From Cubamyces lactineus (taxonomy: Eukaryota > Basidiomycota > Agaricomycetes > Polyporales > Polyporaceae): a stretch of DNA of 64,000 nt. Positions 10,671 through 21,820 of the stretch are shown here, piece by piece. The stretch's first letter is position 1, and every line of letters starts with the position of its first letter. Below the pieces are notes generated by a model. That model saw nothing but the letters and a program-made list of their open reading frames with translations, made no database searches and was not told the origin of the DNA. The position numbers were made by a program, and so were the translations under genes. The stretch spans positions 1,116,001 through 1,180,000 of the forward strand of contig JACDTU010000004.1 of the NCBI GenBank assembly GCA_022376465.1, in the 5' to 3' direction.

Positions 10671-11707
10671 TCAAGACTCACCAGGATGGGCCTGACTGCG
10701 CTGGGGATAGTCTACACCAGCCGGGGGGTTGGCATCGTAGTAGCTGTCGTATGCGCGGGGAGTCGGGCCGGGATCCTGGGTATGAGCGTTGACAGGCGGA
10801 GGGTATGCGGAGTAGTCGTAGTCGGAGTAGCCCTGGACCTTATCGGCCATGACGGTCGCTACACTTGCATCGCTGTCATGTCTTGCGTGACCGCCAGGCT
10901 GAACGAGGGCATCCGTAGACATACGCGAGTCCCACGCACCACGATCCATAAGGGGAATGCTGTTCAGCGACCGAGACGAGTCGTAGAGGGATTGATACTT
11001 GGAATGGTCGCGGCGCTGGCCCTTGCCGAAGGACGATACGATGACGTAGAGGTATGTCTGCAGTGTTACAGTGTTACAACGTTAGGTATTATACTATAGA
11101 CAAGCAGTGTTCAACTCACCTGCATGATGGCGAGCAGCACCCAGAGGCCGCCCATGACACCAACATCTGCCCATGGGAATATGTTGCAGAGCGTTTCGCC
11201 TTCGGAGTTGCTAGCCGATATAGTGCCCGCGAAGAAATCGTCGATACACTTGGCCTCCGCTTTGTCGTGATGGACGGCGGACAAGATGATCCATGCAGCA
11301 GCGACAGCAAAAGCCGCCACTGTGACCAAGAGGTGGAGCGTAACGTATCGGCGGTAGAAGATAGGCCGTTCCTATGCCAAAAGATGAGCTTAAGTACCGT
11401 GGGATGCTGGATGATGTTGGGAGGCTGACCTGCCGCACTGCAATGATACCTAAGATTTGAAGAGCTGCACCGACATAGCACACGATCGCGAAGATCCACT
11501 TTGCGAAAGAGGGTGTAGAAGCACCAACAACTTGTACCGATGTCAATATACGGGCGTAATGCGGCTGCCCAGGCCACACTTACTAGATGGTGTAGCGATC
11601 GAGAGTGTCCCCGCGAGCACCCCGAGGATCAACTGCTCTAGAAGAGCGGCGTATACTCCGGCATACACAACTGGAATAGCGCAGCAGCAGTACTCTCTGG
11701 GCTTCAT
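10671..11707 (-). CDS. Conserved fungal four-transmembrane protein
   Basis: Function unknown; the layout is that of a fungal tetraspan/MARVEL-like membrane protein. Four exons (11707-11584, 11530-11430, 11371-11120, 11057-10671) total 864 nt, 287 aa. Helices: residues about 10-35 (after MKPREYCCCAIPVV), WIFAIVCYVGAALQILGIIA, LLVTVAAFAVAAAWIILSA, and VGVMGGLWVLLAIMQ running into TYLYVIV. A loop with two Cys (KCIDDFF...TLCNIFPW) lies between helices 3 and 4 and could form a disulfide. The C-terminal tail of about 110 residues is hydrophilic and rich in Tyr, Pro, Asp and Ser (YSDYDYSAYPPP), so probably cytosolic. Confidence 0.75.
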
Positions 11708-12171
11708 GGTGGAACGACGATGTACTCAGATATGGGAGCCGGTCGTGAGGGTCGTTGCGGACGAGACGGGTAGCACGTCGTTAAAAGCTGGAAGGAAGGA
11801 GGGGCTGACGGACTACCAGCGTCGAGGATGGGGGTAGAAGAGTAACCAGCGCAGCGTTGTCGCAGTCGAGGACTGCCTTTAGATTGGTAAATGGCTGAAA
11901 GGGGCGGTGTTCCCTGTGAGCGCCACTCTCGAGCGCAGCAGCCTCCAACAGACGCCCGTCTTCGCGTGGTTCGCGCTCGCCTTCGGATCACCGGGCAGCG
12001 GCCTCCAGCGGCCCACCCCCGCACTCTCCCCTAGCGGCATGTCCTTCCCACGCCATCGCCCCGTCATTGCCGTCTATGGTTGCCTGAACTCGCGTCCTCC
12101 TTGACTCCACCCATCGACGACGACCACGACTGACGACTACGACGATACCCTATCTCCCTGCCTTCACTACC
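11708..12171. other. Divergent promoter region of the four-TM and NPC2-like genes
   Basis: 464 bp between two start codons on opposite strands. It should contain both core promoters; no convincing TATA box was found. Confidence 0.4.
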
Positions 12172-12931
12172 ATGGCTCGCTTCGGTCTTCTCGTCCTTCT
12201 TGCTGCTGCACTAGGCGGCGTTGCAGCTTCACCCGTGGATGAACAGCAGCTACTCGGGAACCCGTCCTCACTGACGCCCGGCAAAGAGTGGGATTGGACT
12301 GATTGCGGTAGGCTGTTCGTCCTCCTGCGACATGCTGTAGTGTCTCACACGAGTGCGAACACAAGGCACGGACTCCCACATCGTTCGCATCAACAGCATT
12401 CAGGTCTCTCCTGACCCGCCTCAGCGTGGTCAGGACCTCACGATAACGGTCGAGGGAGTCGCAAGCGAGGATGTAGAGGTACGTCTTTGTAACAACGATA
12501 ATTCGCGTCTACAGCCTCTCACTGTCAACCTCAGGATGGTGCATATGCGGACGTCACCGTCAAGGTTGGCGTCATCAAGATTCTCCAGAAGGAGTTTGAC
12601 GTATGCGAGGAGGCGTAAGTCGCCATTCGCTCCGATACACCAATGAACACGTGTCTCATTCGTACATAGTGAGAAGGCGAATGCTACGATACAATGCCCA
12701 GTCACCAAGGGCTCGCACAAGGTTGTCCAATCCGTCACGTTGCCCAAGGAGATTCCTCCAGGTACGTCACCACTATCTAACAAGCGTTATGTATGCGTAT
12801 TGACAAGTCATGTCTCTGCAGCGCAATTCAAGGTCAACGTCAGAGGATTCACTGCCGAGGACGACGACATGGTCTGCCTCGACCTCATGATGGACTTCAG
12901 GCCAAAGCGTGGCTCGTTCCTCTCCTGGTGA
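12172..12931 (+). CDS. NPC2/PG-PI-TP-like lipid transfer protein (ML domain)
   Basis: Secreted or vacuolar sterol/phospholipid carrier of the ML family (Npc2 and PG/PI transfer protein). Five exons (12172-12307, 12366-12478, 12535-12614, 12670-12761, 12822-12931) total 531 nt, 176 aa. Signal peptide MARFGLLVLLAAALGGVAAS, then the domain: DWTDCG, INSIQVSPDPPQRGQDLTIT, GVIKILQKEFDVCEEA, ATIQCPVTKGSHKV, FTAEDDDMVCLDLMMDF. Conserved Cys sit at the expected places, and the length matches fungal PG/PI-TP. Confidence 0.9.
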
Positions 12932-13223
12932 GGCTATCGGGGACTGCATATCTTGGGACATCACCTCAGTCGCTCTGTTCACGCCCTTGTCTCTTATCAT
13001 GACCACTGCACCTATATCTTGTAATCATATTCTGCTCTACTCCGTTTCTACGTGATTGCATCTTGCTGGAGGATGTTCGCATTTGGCGTTCGTCTCTGCT
13101 GTACTTACGTGGGCGCTAGTCAAGGGGCTGAGCGCCTGTAAAGCTATCACATCCCTACTGTGTCATTGTCATCGTCACCAACACGGCTGGCCAAATTATC
13201 GGCTCCGAAATCCGGTCGCACGA

Positions 13224-14008
13224 ATGGTTGTCTTCTCGAGTCGAGTCATTGCAAGAACATATATCACGGCGGGTCGCAGGATGGTTTCAACAACTACCTT
13301 CATGTCACGTCTGCGCTACCTGCTCGTTCTCGATTTCGAGGCAACTTGCGATGACACTAACAGCATCGTCCCAAGGGAAAGCATGGAGATCATCGAATTC
13401 CCCACAATCCTATACAACATCCACGATGACAAGGTTGAGGCCGTATTCCATGAATACGTCAGGCCCACCTTACATCCCCAGTTGACCAATTTCTGTATAA
13501 ACCTCACCGGCATACAACAGGTATGTAACTATTGCATAACCTACATCGGCCCAGACCACCAACTGATCCCTTGCAGAGCACAGTAGATGCCGCCAGCCCG
13601 TTCCCAGACGTCTGGAAACGGTATCAGCAGTTCCTCCGCTCCCACAACATCATCGGCGATGAACCCTCATCTGCCATATTCCTGACGTGCGGCGACTGGG
13701 ACCTCAAGACGATGCTCCCCCAACAACTCAGCCTGAGCGGAATCACGGAGGCATTCAGGTCCTCGAGGAGTAGGAACCTAAAGCCGCCCTTCCATCGCTG
13801 GATCAATATCAAGAAGTCGTACCAGGAGTACTACGGTCTACGGTACCCAAAGGGTATGGAGGGCATGCTGCGGCATGCGAAGATGGAGTTGGAGGGGAGA
13901 CACCACTCGGGCATAGACGACTGCCAGAACATCCTGCGGCTCGTGCGCAAGATGCGCCGGGATGGCTGGAAGCCTGAAGGCGAACTTGTCGGGAGCAACG
14001 CGCCCTGA
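13224..14008 (+). CDS. ERI1-like DEDDh 3'-5' exonuclease
   Basis: RNA 3'-exonuclease of the ERI1 (3'hExo) family, which in other eukaryotes trims 5.8S rRNA or degrades small and histone RNAs. Two exons (13224-13520, 13577-14008). The DEDDh residues are all present: LVLDFEATCD (D-x-E), TCGDWDLKTML (second Asp), and HHSGIDDCQN (final His and Asp). The start is uncertain: 13224 gives 242 aa with a basic N-terminus (MVVFSSRVIARTYITAGRRM) that could be a mitochondrial presequence, while 13281 or 13302 gives a bare catalytic domain. No SAP domain is visible. Confidence 0.85.
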
Positions 14009-14737
14009 TGGTCTATCTTCCTCTGCACTCTCTGACGTCTTGACGTGTGTACGATATCATAACACGATACCCGGCTTGCCTAGTACGTACATATCTCGCT
14101 CTGTGATTCCCAACCCCCGCTCTACATAGCTTCTATCCTCCGCTCGAAGCGAAGTTGTGTACATACACCTTGCTACATGCGCCCACATTAACAGACGCCA
14201 TTGAGCTAGGGACGTAAGAGCGAGCCTGGGTCCGGTGCAGGCGTCGCTTTGGCGCACGAAGTCGAGTCCGATGACTAGCCGAAGACAATAACCTGAGTAC
14301 TCCGCAAGCCTGCCGGTATACAATCTCTTGATTTGTCGCATCGCTCCGTCCCAGACGTCCCTCATCTGTCCATCTAACCTCGTTCATGATTCCAATCGAG
14401 TGAGTTGCAGCTCCAAAACGGTGCACCCAGCGCGCCCGCTCGCGGAGTTCCTCCGGAGAGATGATCGAGACTTTGAGCGTTCCCGATGCGGAATACAATA
14501 GCCAGCAGCGACGCGTGCGAGGCGCATTGTCTTCCCTTCCTGTACTAGAAAACCGTGGCAGCCTGGCTCGCTCGCATTGCAACGTATTTGCGACGAGTGA
14601 GAGACGCTTCGGCTCGTATATTAAGCGATCGGGGAAGGGTGCTCGCGCGCGATGATTGTAAGCGACGCTCTCCCCGAGCCCCCCTCTCTACCCGCAGTCG
14701 GCGTTGACTAAGCGATACGTGCGAAATACCCTTGATA
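14009..14737. other. Intergenic stretch, no supported gene
   Basis: Downstream of the exonuclease and upstream of small gene B. A 149-codon minus-strand open frame (14582-14133) has no recognised domain or splice support. Confidence 0.4.
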
Positions 14738-15249
14738 ATGTCCCCGACGTGCACCATACCCTATGAAGTCCTCCTCGAGTTCACTAACACCACACCCGAT
14801 GCCGTCACGATGCAGGTGTTGCGGAGAGAAGACGGCGAGCGAGCCCAGGCCGGTCCTGTCATCTACCTGCATCAAGGGGAGAGTCTCTCCCTCGTGCTCA
14901 CCGCGGGCATGGCGTACCAGTATGCCGTTAGACAGCCCCCGCGAGAAGCCGAACTCTCGTGAGGGACCACCTCGCTTTGCTTACCGTGAATGCCTCTGAC
15001 GTTCGCGAATCGAAGCGTCAAAATCTGGAGCGACACGCAGTGCAGCCTGCTCGATGTCTTCAGAACGCCTTCCTCGCCGCATCGCTGCAATACAGACGCA
15101 GGCATTATGGTCACCGAGGGCATCACTGCCAAACCGAAACTCGCGTCGTCTGGGCCTCGGCGGCAGGATGTAAGCAGTTACTGCGGGGGCATGATGTGTT
15201 CGCTGACCGCTTGCAGCAGACTTCATGGGTATCGCAAAGTCGACGGTGA
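14738..15249 (+). CDS. Conserved small protein, family copy B
   Basis: Paralogue of the gene at 7548-8050; family not recognised. Exons 14738-14958, 15016-15169 and 15217-15249 total 408 nt, 135 aa. The core reads PYEVLLEFTNTTPDAVTMQV, LHQGESLSLVLTAG, AYQYAV and SVKIWSDTQCSLLDVF, matching copy A position by position. The first intron (GTGAGG...CGAAG) splits the same codon position, in the same phase, as the second intron of copy A. Copy A has an additional intron (after DAG) that is absent here. Without the last splice the frame would run to 15256, so the C-terminus is less certain. Confidence 0.65.
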
Positions 15250-15349
15250 GGAGTAGGAGGAACCGTTCCTGGCGTATTTCCACATGTAGTCCACTTGCTA
15301 TCGCTCGCAAACTTGTACCATAGTATGTAGTAGTTACCGCAGAGATCCC

Positions 15350-17807
15350 CTATCCAGATCGTTCGTTTTGGATCTTCGCGGCCCTCCTAAAAGAGCGGTC
15401 AATAAGCCGGATCGACGTCGGGCTCGCGGGATGTGAGCGGACCAGCGGACTTACGTGAAGATGTCCCAGACTGCGGTCTGGTTGATGTAGAAGGTGTTGC
15501 CTAAAGAGACGGACAATTAGCCGGCGGAAAGACATGCTGGATCGAGATATAATCGCACCGTCGTTCGGGGAGGCCTAGTGAGATGAAGAAGATAGAGATT
15601 CGTCAGATTTTGTACGAGATCTCTTCTCGGTACTAGTGAAGTGTGACTTACGCCGTGGTTGATAGCGTCAGCATACTTGATAACACGATTGCCTCCGTCT
15701 TCAGTGAGACCTAGTTCACCGAATTGCCACGGCATAATGCTGCAGGATACATGAGCCTCCGCTTCATAGCCCCTTGCAACGACAAAAAGGGGTATACCCG
15801 CTACAAACAACATGAGAAAGAGTTCGATACGACAGCAACAACGACTTACGCATGTTTCGTGTCTAATGCACGCTGGACCCATTTCGGGTAGATCGTGGAT
15901 TTGTTCTCTACGCGATTGTCAGCATGAGCGTCGCTCACTAAAATCAATACGCACGAAGGCCACCGACGCCAAACTCCTCCAGGATCACTGGCTTGTTCGC
16001 CTTGTTAGCAGCTAAATGGCGAGTTAGATGGGGGAGAGGGAGAGGAGCATCATCAGACGTACCGCGGACATGGTCGTCAATCCATTCCAGCCCCCAGCTC
16101 TCGACCGTCCAGTTAGATCCCGGGAAATCCTGTACGGAACGTTATGAGATGCATTACGAAGATGAGCATAACCCGTTCGGTACGGCTATGTCTACGCACG
16201 AGTTCGGAATACCTGAGACAATAGCGAGTAGCATCGTCAGGATGCCATCAACTACGAACATGTGAAAAGCATACCAAGACTGAGGATATAGGTGCTGGTG
16301 CATTCATCCTAAGCCGCCAAGTCAAACATTAGAGAGGAGCGAGACGTACATATGTTCCAAAGTCGATGTTGGGAAGTAGCAAGTCATGATCAAAGTCTTC
16401 ACCAGCTGAGATGCGATACCCATCGGCCTCCGGGGCTCCACCTGGGACGAGGGTGAATTGCTTACCTTGACCATTGAAATTGTAATCGCTGACGAGAGTG
16501 TGATTGAACCAGCTGAGGCAATCGGTCAACAATCATCAAACAGCCTCATAAATGAATGCGACGTACTATTCCACTGGCTTTTTCCAGAAGAAGTGGCCCT
16601 CTCCGCCGGTTGTGATGAGATGGTTCGGGTCTCTGTGAAGGTCTTCAGCTTTTGATCACAAGGAGAAGTTCCCTAACTTACAAGCTGCGGACAAAGTCGG
16701 ACTGTTGCCTGTACCAGGTTCTCAGGGTATTCGATCCTGGCACGCAAGATGGGCCTGCAGGGAGTGTATCACTCAAACAGCGAGCCTCGTTCATTAGCTC
16801 CCAGGCGAATATGTTCGGGGAATCCTTGTATCGTTCCACAATCGTCCTGACGTACGACTCTGCGTCTACGGGTTAGCCCGTGCGTACATCTCATAGAACA
16901 CCACTCACGATAGGAAGCTATGATCCTAGGGTCCGTGAAGAAGACGTCGTGGGGCTGGCCGGCGCCAGCGATCCAGTTCACGTAGAGATCGGACCCCTGT
17001 ATCTCGCTCTATCAGACACCGCTGACTCCCATGAGACATTCGCCCTTACACCATACCCAACCCTGAGGACTGTCTGTGAGTGATATCTTTACGATGAGGT
17101 TACGTCTGTACCAACCAGTTGTTCGTAAAGGCAAGTACAACTTTGATGCCGTATTTCCCAGCAGTAGAAATGACACGATCCAGGCGTTGTAAGCCTTGAG
17201 GGCCGTCGTTCAAAATCCAACTGCTGCTATTCCACACCTGTGATTAAGGTCAATGCTGAGTCAGACATATCTGCAGTAGGTATAATACATGCCTGGTAGT
17301 AGGTGAGCCCCGACTCAAGTGCGCCAGGTAGCTCTGTAGCATTAATCGCGTTGAAACCCTGAAAGCAACTCATGAAGACCAGAAGACAGATAGCAGCACT
17401 ATTACCTACCCAAGTGCGAAGTACCTTCACACCAGCTTCTTGCATTGTTCTTAAGGTCTTCTCTACATCGCTTTCCGTGAGCAACAAGGGCAGCCACTGT
17501 GACAAAGAAGCTTTCTCAGATATGTTCGACGATAAATCGTATTGAATGACTCACGTAAGAGTTGGCCCCCACGAATGACTATCCAGCATTCAAGTGAGTG
17601 AGTACAAATGTGACTTCCGAGTAGATAGTTGAACGTGGGCTCAGCACGCACAAAGGGCTTTCCATCTAGTTCGAAAGTCCTGCCGTTGGTTGTAACAAAC
17701 CCTTGTGGCACTCGCGAGTTCCTGCGATGGATAGTGGCGGACCCCGCCTCTGACAGGAGGGCCCACAGCCAGCTCGATAGAACGCAGGCAGTCAAAAGGG
17801 TGCGCAT
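15350..17807 (-). CDS. GH5 endo-beta-1,4-mannanase
   Basis: Secreted glycoside hydrolase family 5 enzyme, most like GH5_7 mannanases that cut mannan and glucomannan in plant cell walls. Twenty exons total 1,311 nt, 436 aa. Signal peptide MRTLLTACVLSSWLWALLSE; then FVGANSYWLPLL, VKVLRTWGFNAIN, FAWELMNEARC (acid/base Glu), NIDFGTYHLYPQSWY, VILEEFGVG (nucleophile Glu) and IMPWQFGELG. Exons are very small in places: 24 nt (17578-17555), 13 nt (17062-17050), 20 nt (16294-16275), 13 nt (16212-16200) and 16 nt (15574-15559). One intron (17292-17238) has a GC donor (CAG|GCATGT). No carbohydrate-binding module is present. Confidence 0.92.
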
Positions 17808-18442
17808 GACGGCTGTCCAGTTCTCGGACGGGTCGTTCGCTACGCGTCTGATTTATGTATGGTTGGTCCTATCACCTCATGTGCTCTCTAGATTGCTGTA
17901 TGACCTGTCGGAGACGGCTAGCCTAAGGCCGCGTTGGTCGCCTCGCAGCTCGGAAGAACATCGGTCGAAGGTCAGGTGTATTATCCGGTTGGAAGTGGGG
18001 AGAGGGCGCATGACGCGTGTAGCTCGGATTCGCATCTGTGCTCTTGTTGCATGACCATAACGAACCCGAGTGGTAGATGAGTTAAAGGGCCGGGACAGTT
18101 GTTCGGCGGTACAGGCGGCGCGTAGCAGGCCGGGATAATTAGTCGACACATGTATAGCAGTGTGCGGAGCAGCAGAATCGTTCCAGCAATGCATTTGAGT
18201 CTCCCAGAGCATGTACAGAGGCCGTAGACGTGACGAATGATTCTAGTTTGCCTCAGCAGAGGCAGTGGCCGCAGTGTGAACGATGTGGTTGCTATCCAAG
18301 GTTCTACGAGCGGAGCTGCCAGCGCCTTGCCTTTCCGGGAACACGCAAATTCTTGCACCGCAGGCGCCCGTGAACTTGGTTCGCTCGTCCGTACTCAGGG
18401 TACCCTCCGGAGTTTACCAAGTACAGAGGGTCCTCTGTAAAT
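17808..18442. other. Divergent promoter region of the mannanase and IPI1 genes
   Basis: 635 bp between two start codons on opposite strands. No coding sequence with phase-consistent splicing is visible. Confidence 0.4.
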
Positions 18443-21380
18443 ATGCCGAAGAGTAGCAAAAAGAAGAAAGACAAGGCGGCTGATTTCTCGGTAGGATATG
18501 GTCTTCAGCCTGTTGAACACGGATTAACATCTGGGGCTACAGAAAGCCAAGCTAAAGCTCGGGAAAGGCAAGCAAACGCCCAGCAATGTGGTTGATACAT
18601 CGTTCAAAGCGAGATGTGAGTGCCTCAACTCTTAATAGGGTGTTAGAACTACCTGACGGCACCCTACAGCTATTGCGCTGCCTACGCAGAGCATCGCAAC
18701 CGACAGAGATTCGGATGCTCCCACGACGAAACGACGATTAACATTTGACGCACTCATTGCCCACCTCAAGCACTACAATGCCAGCACGCGCAGAGGTGAC
18801 ATCACTCCCAAAAGAGTCAATACTATAGCACTCACGAAAGTCGTAGATGCTATCCTTGGCCTTCGTGAACTTTTGGAAGCTCACCACGAGTTGATCAACT
18901 CACATTTGACTGCGCTCGTCAATAGCTGCGTGCGCATCATCGGTGACGAGGTGATTATGTGAGTTCAGGTTAGGTTTGGTCCATACTGATCTTTATTCAG
19001 GATGCTAGCGTACGGAAGGCCCTACTCTCCTTCTTTGCATGGCTGTTCCGACAAGTCCCTCGAGTACGTATGGCGTGCTGAAAACTCGAGTCTTATTGAC
19101 CTTGGCGAATATAGGATGATATCATACCACATTCTTCGGTTTTGCTACTCTTCGCAACATCAGCCCAAACACATATCTTCCCGGAGATCCGCATAGATGC
19201 CGTACGCTTCCTAGACGTTTTTCTTGAGTACATTCCCGATGTCGTCACAGAGGGTTGGACTCTGTCAGGAAGCGGCAGCCATGGCCGTAGGGTCCTCGAA
19301 GGTTACTTGGGTATTTTGAACGCAGGAACCACATTTGGTGAAGGCGGGGGTAGGCATTCTGAGGTGACGAAAGCAACCATACAGCAGCTGACGCCGGTTC
19401 TCTAGACACGGGCCCTGTGCAAGCAACCTCCACTGCTAGTGTGGTTTTGTCCGCAGCGGTATGGTTGATATTCGGAAATATCGTCATGAATGATTGCTAA
19501 ACATCCCTTTATAGTCGAAACTTGTCGTACTCAGGTCACTCGCCACGTTCCTGAACTATGCCGTGAGTATCACCGGCCAAACGAGCGACAGCGCAGGAGG
19601 CACACATTCAGCGACACTCATCACACCGACCTGGTATTTCTCTTCATCTTTCGCCTCAACATCAGCTTTCCATGCATTCGATACCCTCCTCCAGCCTATT
19701 CGAAGTCAATCTACGTCCAGTACGCGACCAGATGAGGTCAGGACCTGGCATGCGGAGCACTCTGACGAGACAGAGGAGGACTTCGTCGGTGATTTCAACT
19801 TAGCGCAGCCCAGTTCGATGGCTTGGACGATACAGGACTTGGATAGCGTCCATGCAGCGATTGTGGCGCTAAGCGCGGACAGCCAGTCCAGCGTCGATGG
19901 CTTGGACCCACAAGTCACCGCTGCTGCGGTAGGTCACGTTGACCGCTCTGTTTGCGCGGATGCTCATGTAGAACGATTAGCATATCGCTCGCACCCTGCA
20001 TCCGACGTTGGTCTCCACGTTCCTAGATTGTGCACCTACCGTATTCTCCCCAAGCACTTCACCACCCGAGACGGAACTTCAGATGGTTCTCGTTGTTTGC
20101 CGTATATGTCGCAGCCTATATGGAAGAATTTTGCAAGATACCGCTGAGGTACGAGTTTTGTGACGTCCGCAGCTCCCATCAGCTAACCCGCGTCTCAGTC
20201 TGGTCGCACCCACGGAACAGCCGAAACTGACCTCCAGACAATGCTCTCCTACCTAACCCCTTACTTCCCCTTCGTCATCAACGGGCAATCGGCGGCGAGG
20301 CGCGACATTAAGATCGAACAAGCCTTCCAAGACCTAAACCTCATCTTCTGCGAGCTATCCTCCTTTCTGGTCCTCGCTTCGCAGGTCGACAACAAGCGGC
20401 CCGCGATGCAGAGGTCAAAAAACCGGTCTACACGCTCTGGGCGTCATGTGCCGTCTGGGGACAGCTCGCCTGCTATCAGTGCCCGCCAAATCGAGCGAGT
20501 CAGCCAGTATATCATGCAGCTGCTTCGTGGGGAAGTTCCCACCGCCGGCGTACAATCAATTCCTCGCCCCATCACGCCGCAAGCCTACACATCGCTGTTG
20601 CCGACTGTCTGGTCCCTCATCAATGGACATCATACGGACGCCACTGAATCGTCAGAGCAGCTGTTTTCGGCCATTGTTGAGCATGCAATGAAGGCGTCTT
20701 CTACTTCGGCCGTCAAGAGACACACTATAGATTTCCTCGGACGGCTCACACTGGTAATACGTGCCGCGTATCTTGTCTATGTGCATCGCTGAATTACTGT
20801 CCTTACAGCTCGATCTTGAGCCGGAATACCTGGGGTCGTTCCGTTGCGGGCAGAACCAGGACAAGGACGCTAAATTGCGGGAATGGATCTTACAACTTCC
20901 CAAGACAATGTGGGAGTTGGGCGGGAATCATCTCTCCACGACCGAGGTGAGCCCAGGCAGAATGTGGAACTGCAGAACCACCACCCTTGAAGCTTACATC
21001 ACACCACTGTAGACCATTGTTCGCATCTTGTTGCGGCTATCTCAACGGCGGTCTCGGTTACTTGACCAAGCGGTGAGTTCACGTATTGTTCTTTCTCAGC
21101 GTTCCCACTCGCATGTCACTGACTTTGTGCGGCGTACTAGACGCAGAGCTCCCTTAAGTCGCGCCTTGTTCCTTACTTCTCCATCGAGCACCCTTCACGA
21201 GGAATAGTTCGGGGGCCGTACGCAAAACTACCAGCCGGATCACCACTCCGCCGCTTGGTGTTGGATCTGGTCGCTACCATCCAAGGGCATACCCCAGGCA
21301 AGACCGCATTGGGCACTGCCGTGTTCGACGCTGTCCGTGAGACTCCGGAGGAGTCCTATATAGCGAGAGTTGTTGGCTGA
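18443..21380 (+). CDS. IPI1: Pre-rRNA-processing protein IPI1 (TEX10 homologue)
   Basis: Component of the Rix1 complex (Rix1-Ipi1-Ipi3) acting with the Rea1 AAA-ATPase on pre-60S particles in the nucleus. The N-terminus is diagnostic: MPKSSKKKKDKAADF joined to KAKLKLGKGKQTPSNVVDTS and FKARSIALPTQSI. HEAT-like helical segments follow (LTFDALIAHLKHYNASTRR, DASVRKALLSFFAWLF, TSAQTHIFPEIRIDAVRFL, GRRVLEGYLGILNAG), then LARTLHPTLVSTFLDCAP read in exon sequence after an acceptor near 19978, and a C-terminal part ending RETPEESYIARVVG. More than ten exons run in one consistent frame. A GTGAGT near 19562 is read through in frame rather than used as a donor. Confidence 0.92.
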
Positions 21381-21820
21381 TTGCAGGGGGCTTGGAGTAT
21401 CGGACCGTGAACACTGCACATTCACAACTTGGTGTTTTTGCACCCACTAATGCGCTACATCATGTACAATCAAGACGCTTGTCTTATTCTTTCAGGATGT
21501 ATAGATCTATGTTTACATTCGACACGAAATCTCAGATAATGCTGTAAAACTGGCCCTTGGCATGAGGGACCAGGGATCCAGCACACCCGCAGTAAATCTA
21601 TCGTCGACTCCACCCTTGATCCTCTACGCATCCCGGGCGCGCATTGTGACCTTTCTGACCTGCCGCAGCAACGTCAAACATGACATAGAACATGGTCATG
21701 TTGGTCTGCTTCGCCCGAGGGGAGTACCATTGACGAACATATCACTCGAATCTCCAATAGATAGCGATCGCACCGCTCGAGGCCACCACCAACTTGAAGG
21801 TAACCTCAGCAGCTTTCGAG
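21381..21820. other. Convergent 3' flanks
   Basis: 440 bp between the IPI1 stop and the stop of the LRR-type gene. Probably both 3' UTRs. Confidence 0.4.

Noticed and set aside
19560..19740. Possible unspliced intron in IPI1
   Set aside because: The GTGAGT at 19562 looks like a donor, but the sequence after it stays open and includes WYFSSSFASTSAFHAFDTLL, which fits the family, so it is coding.
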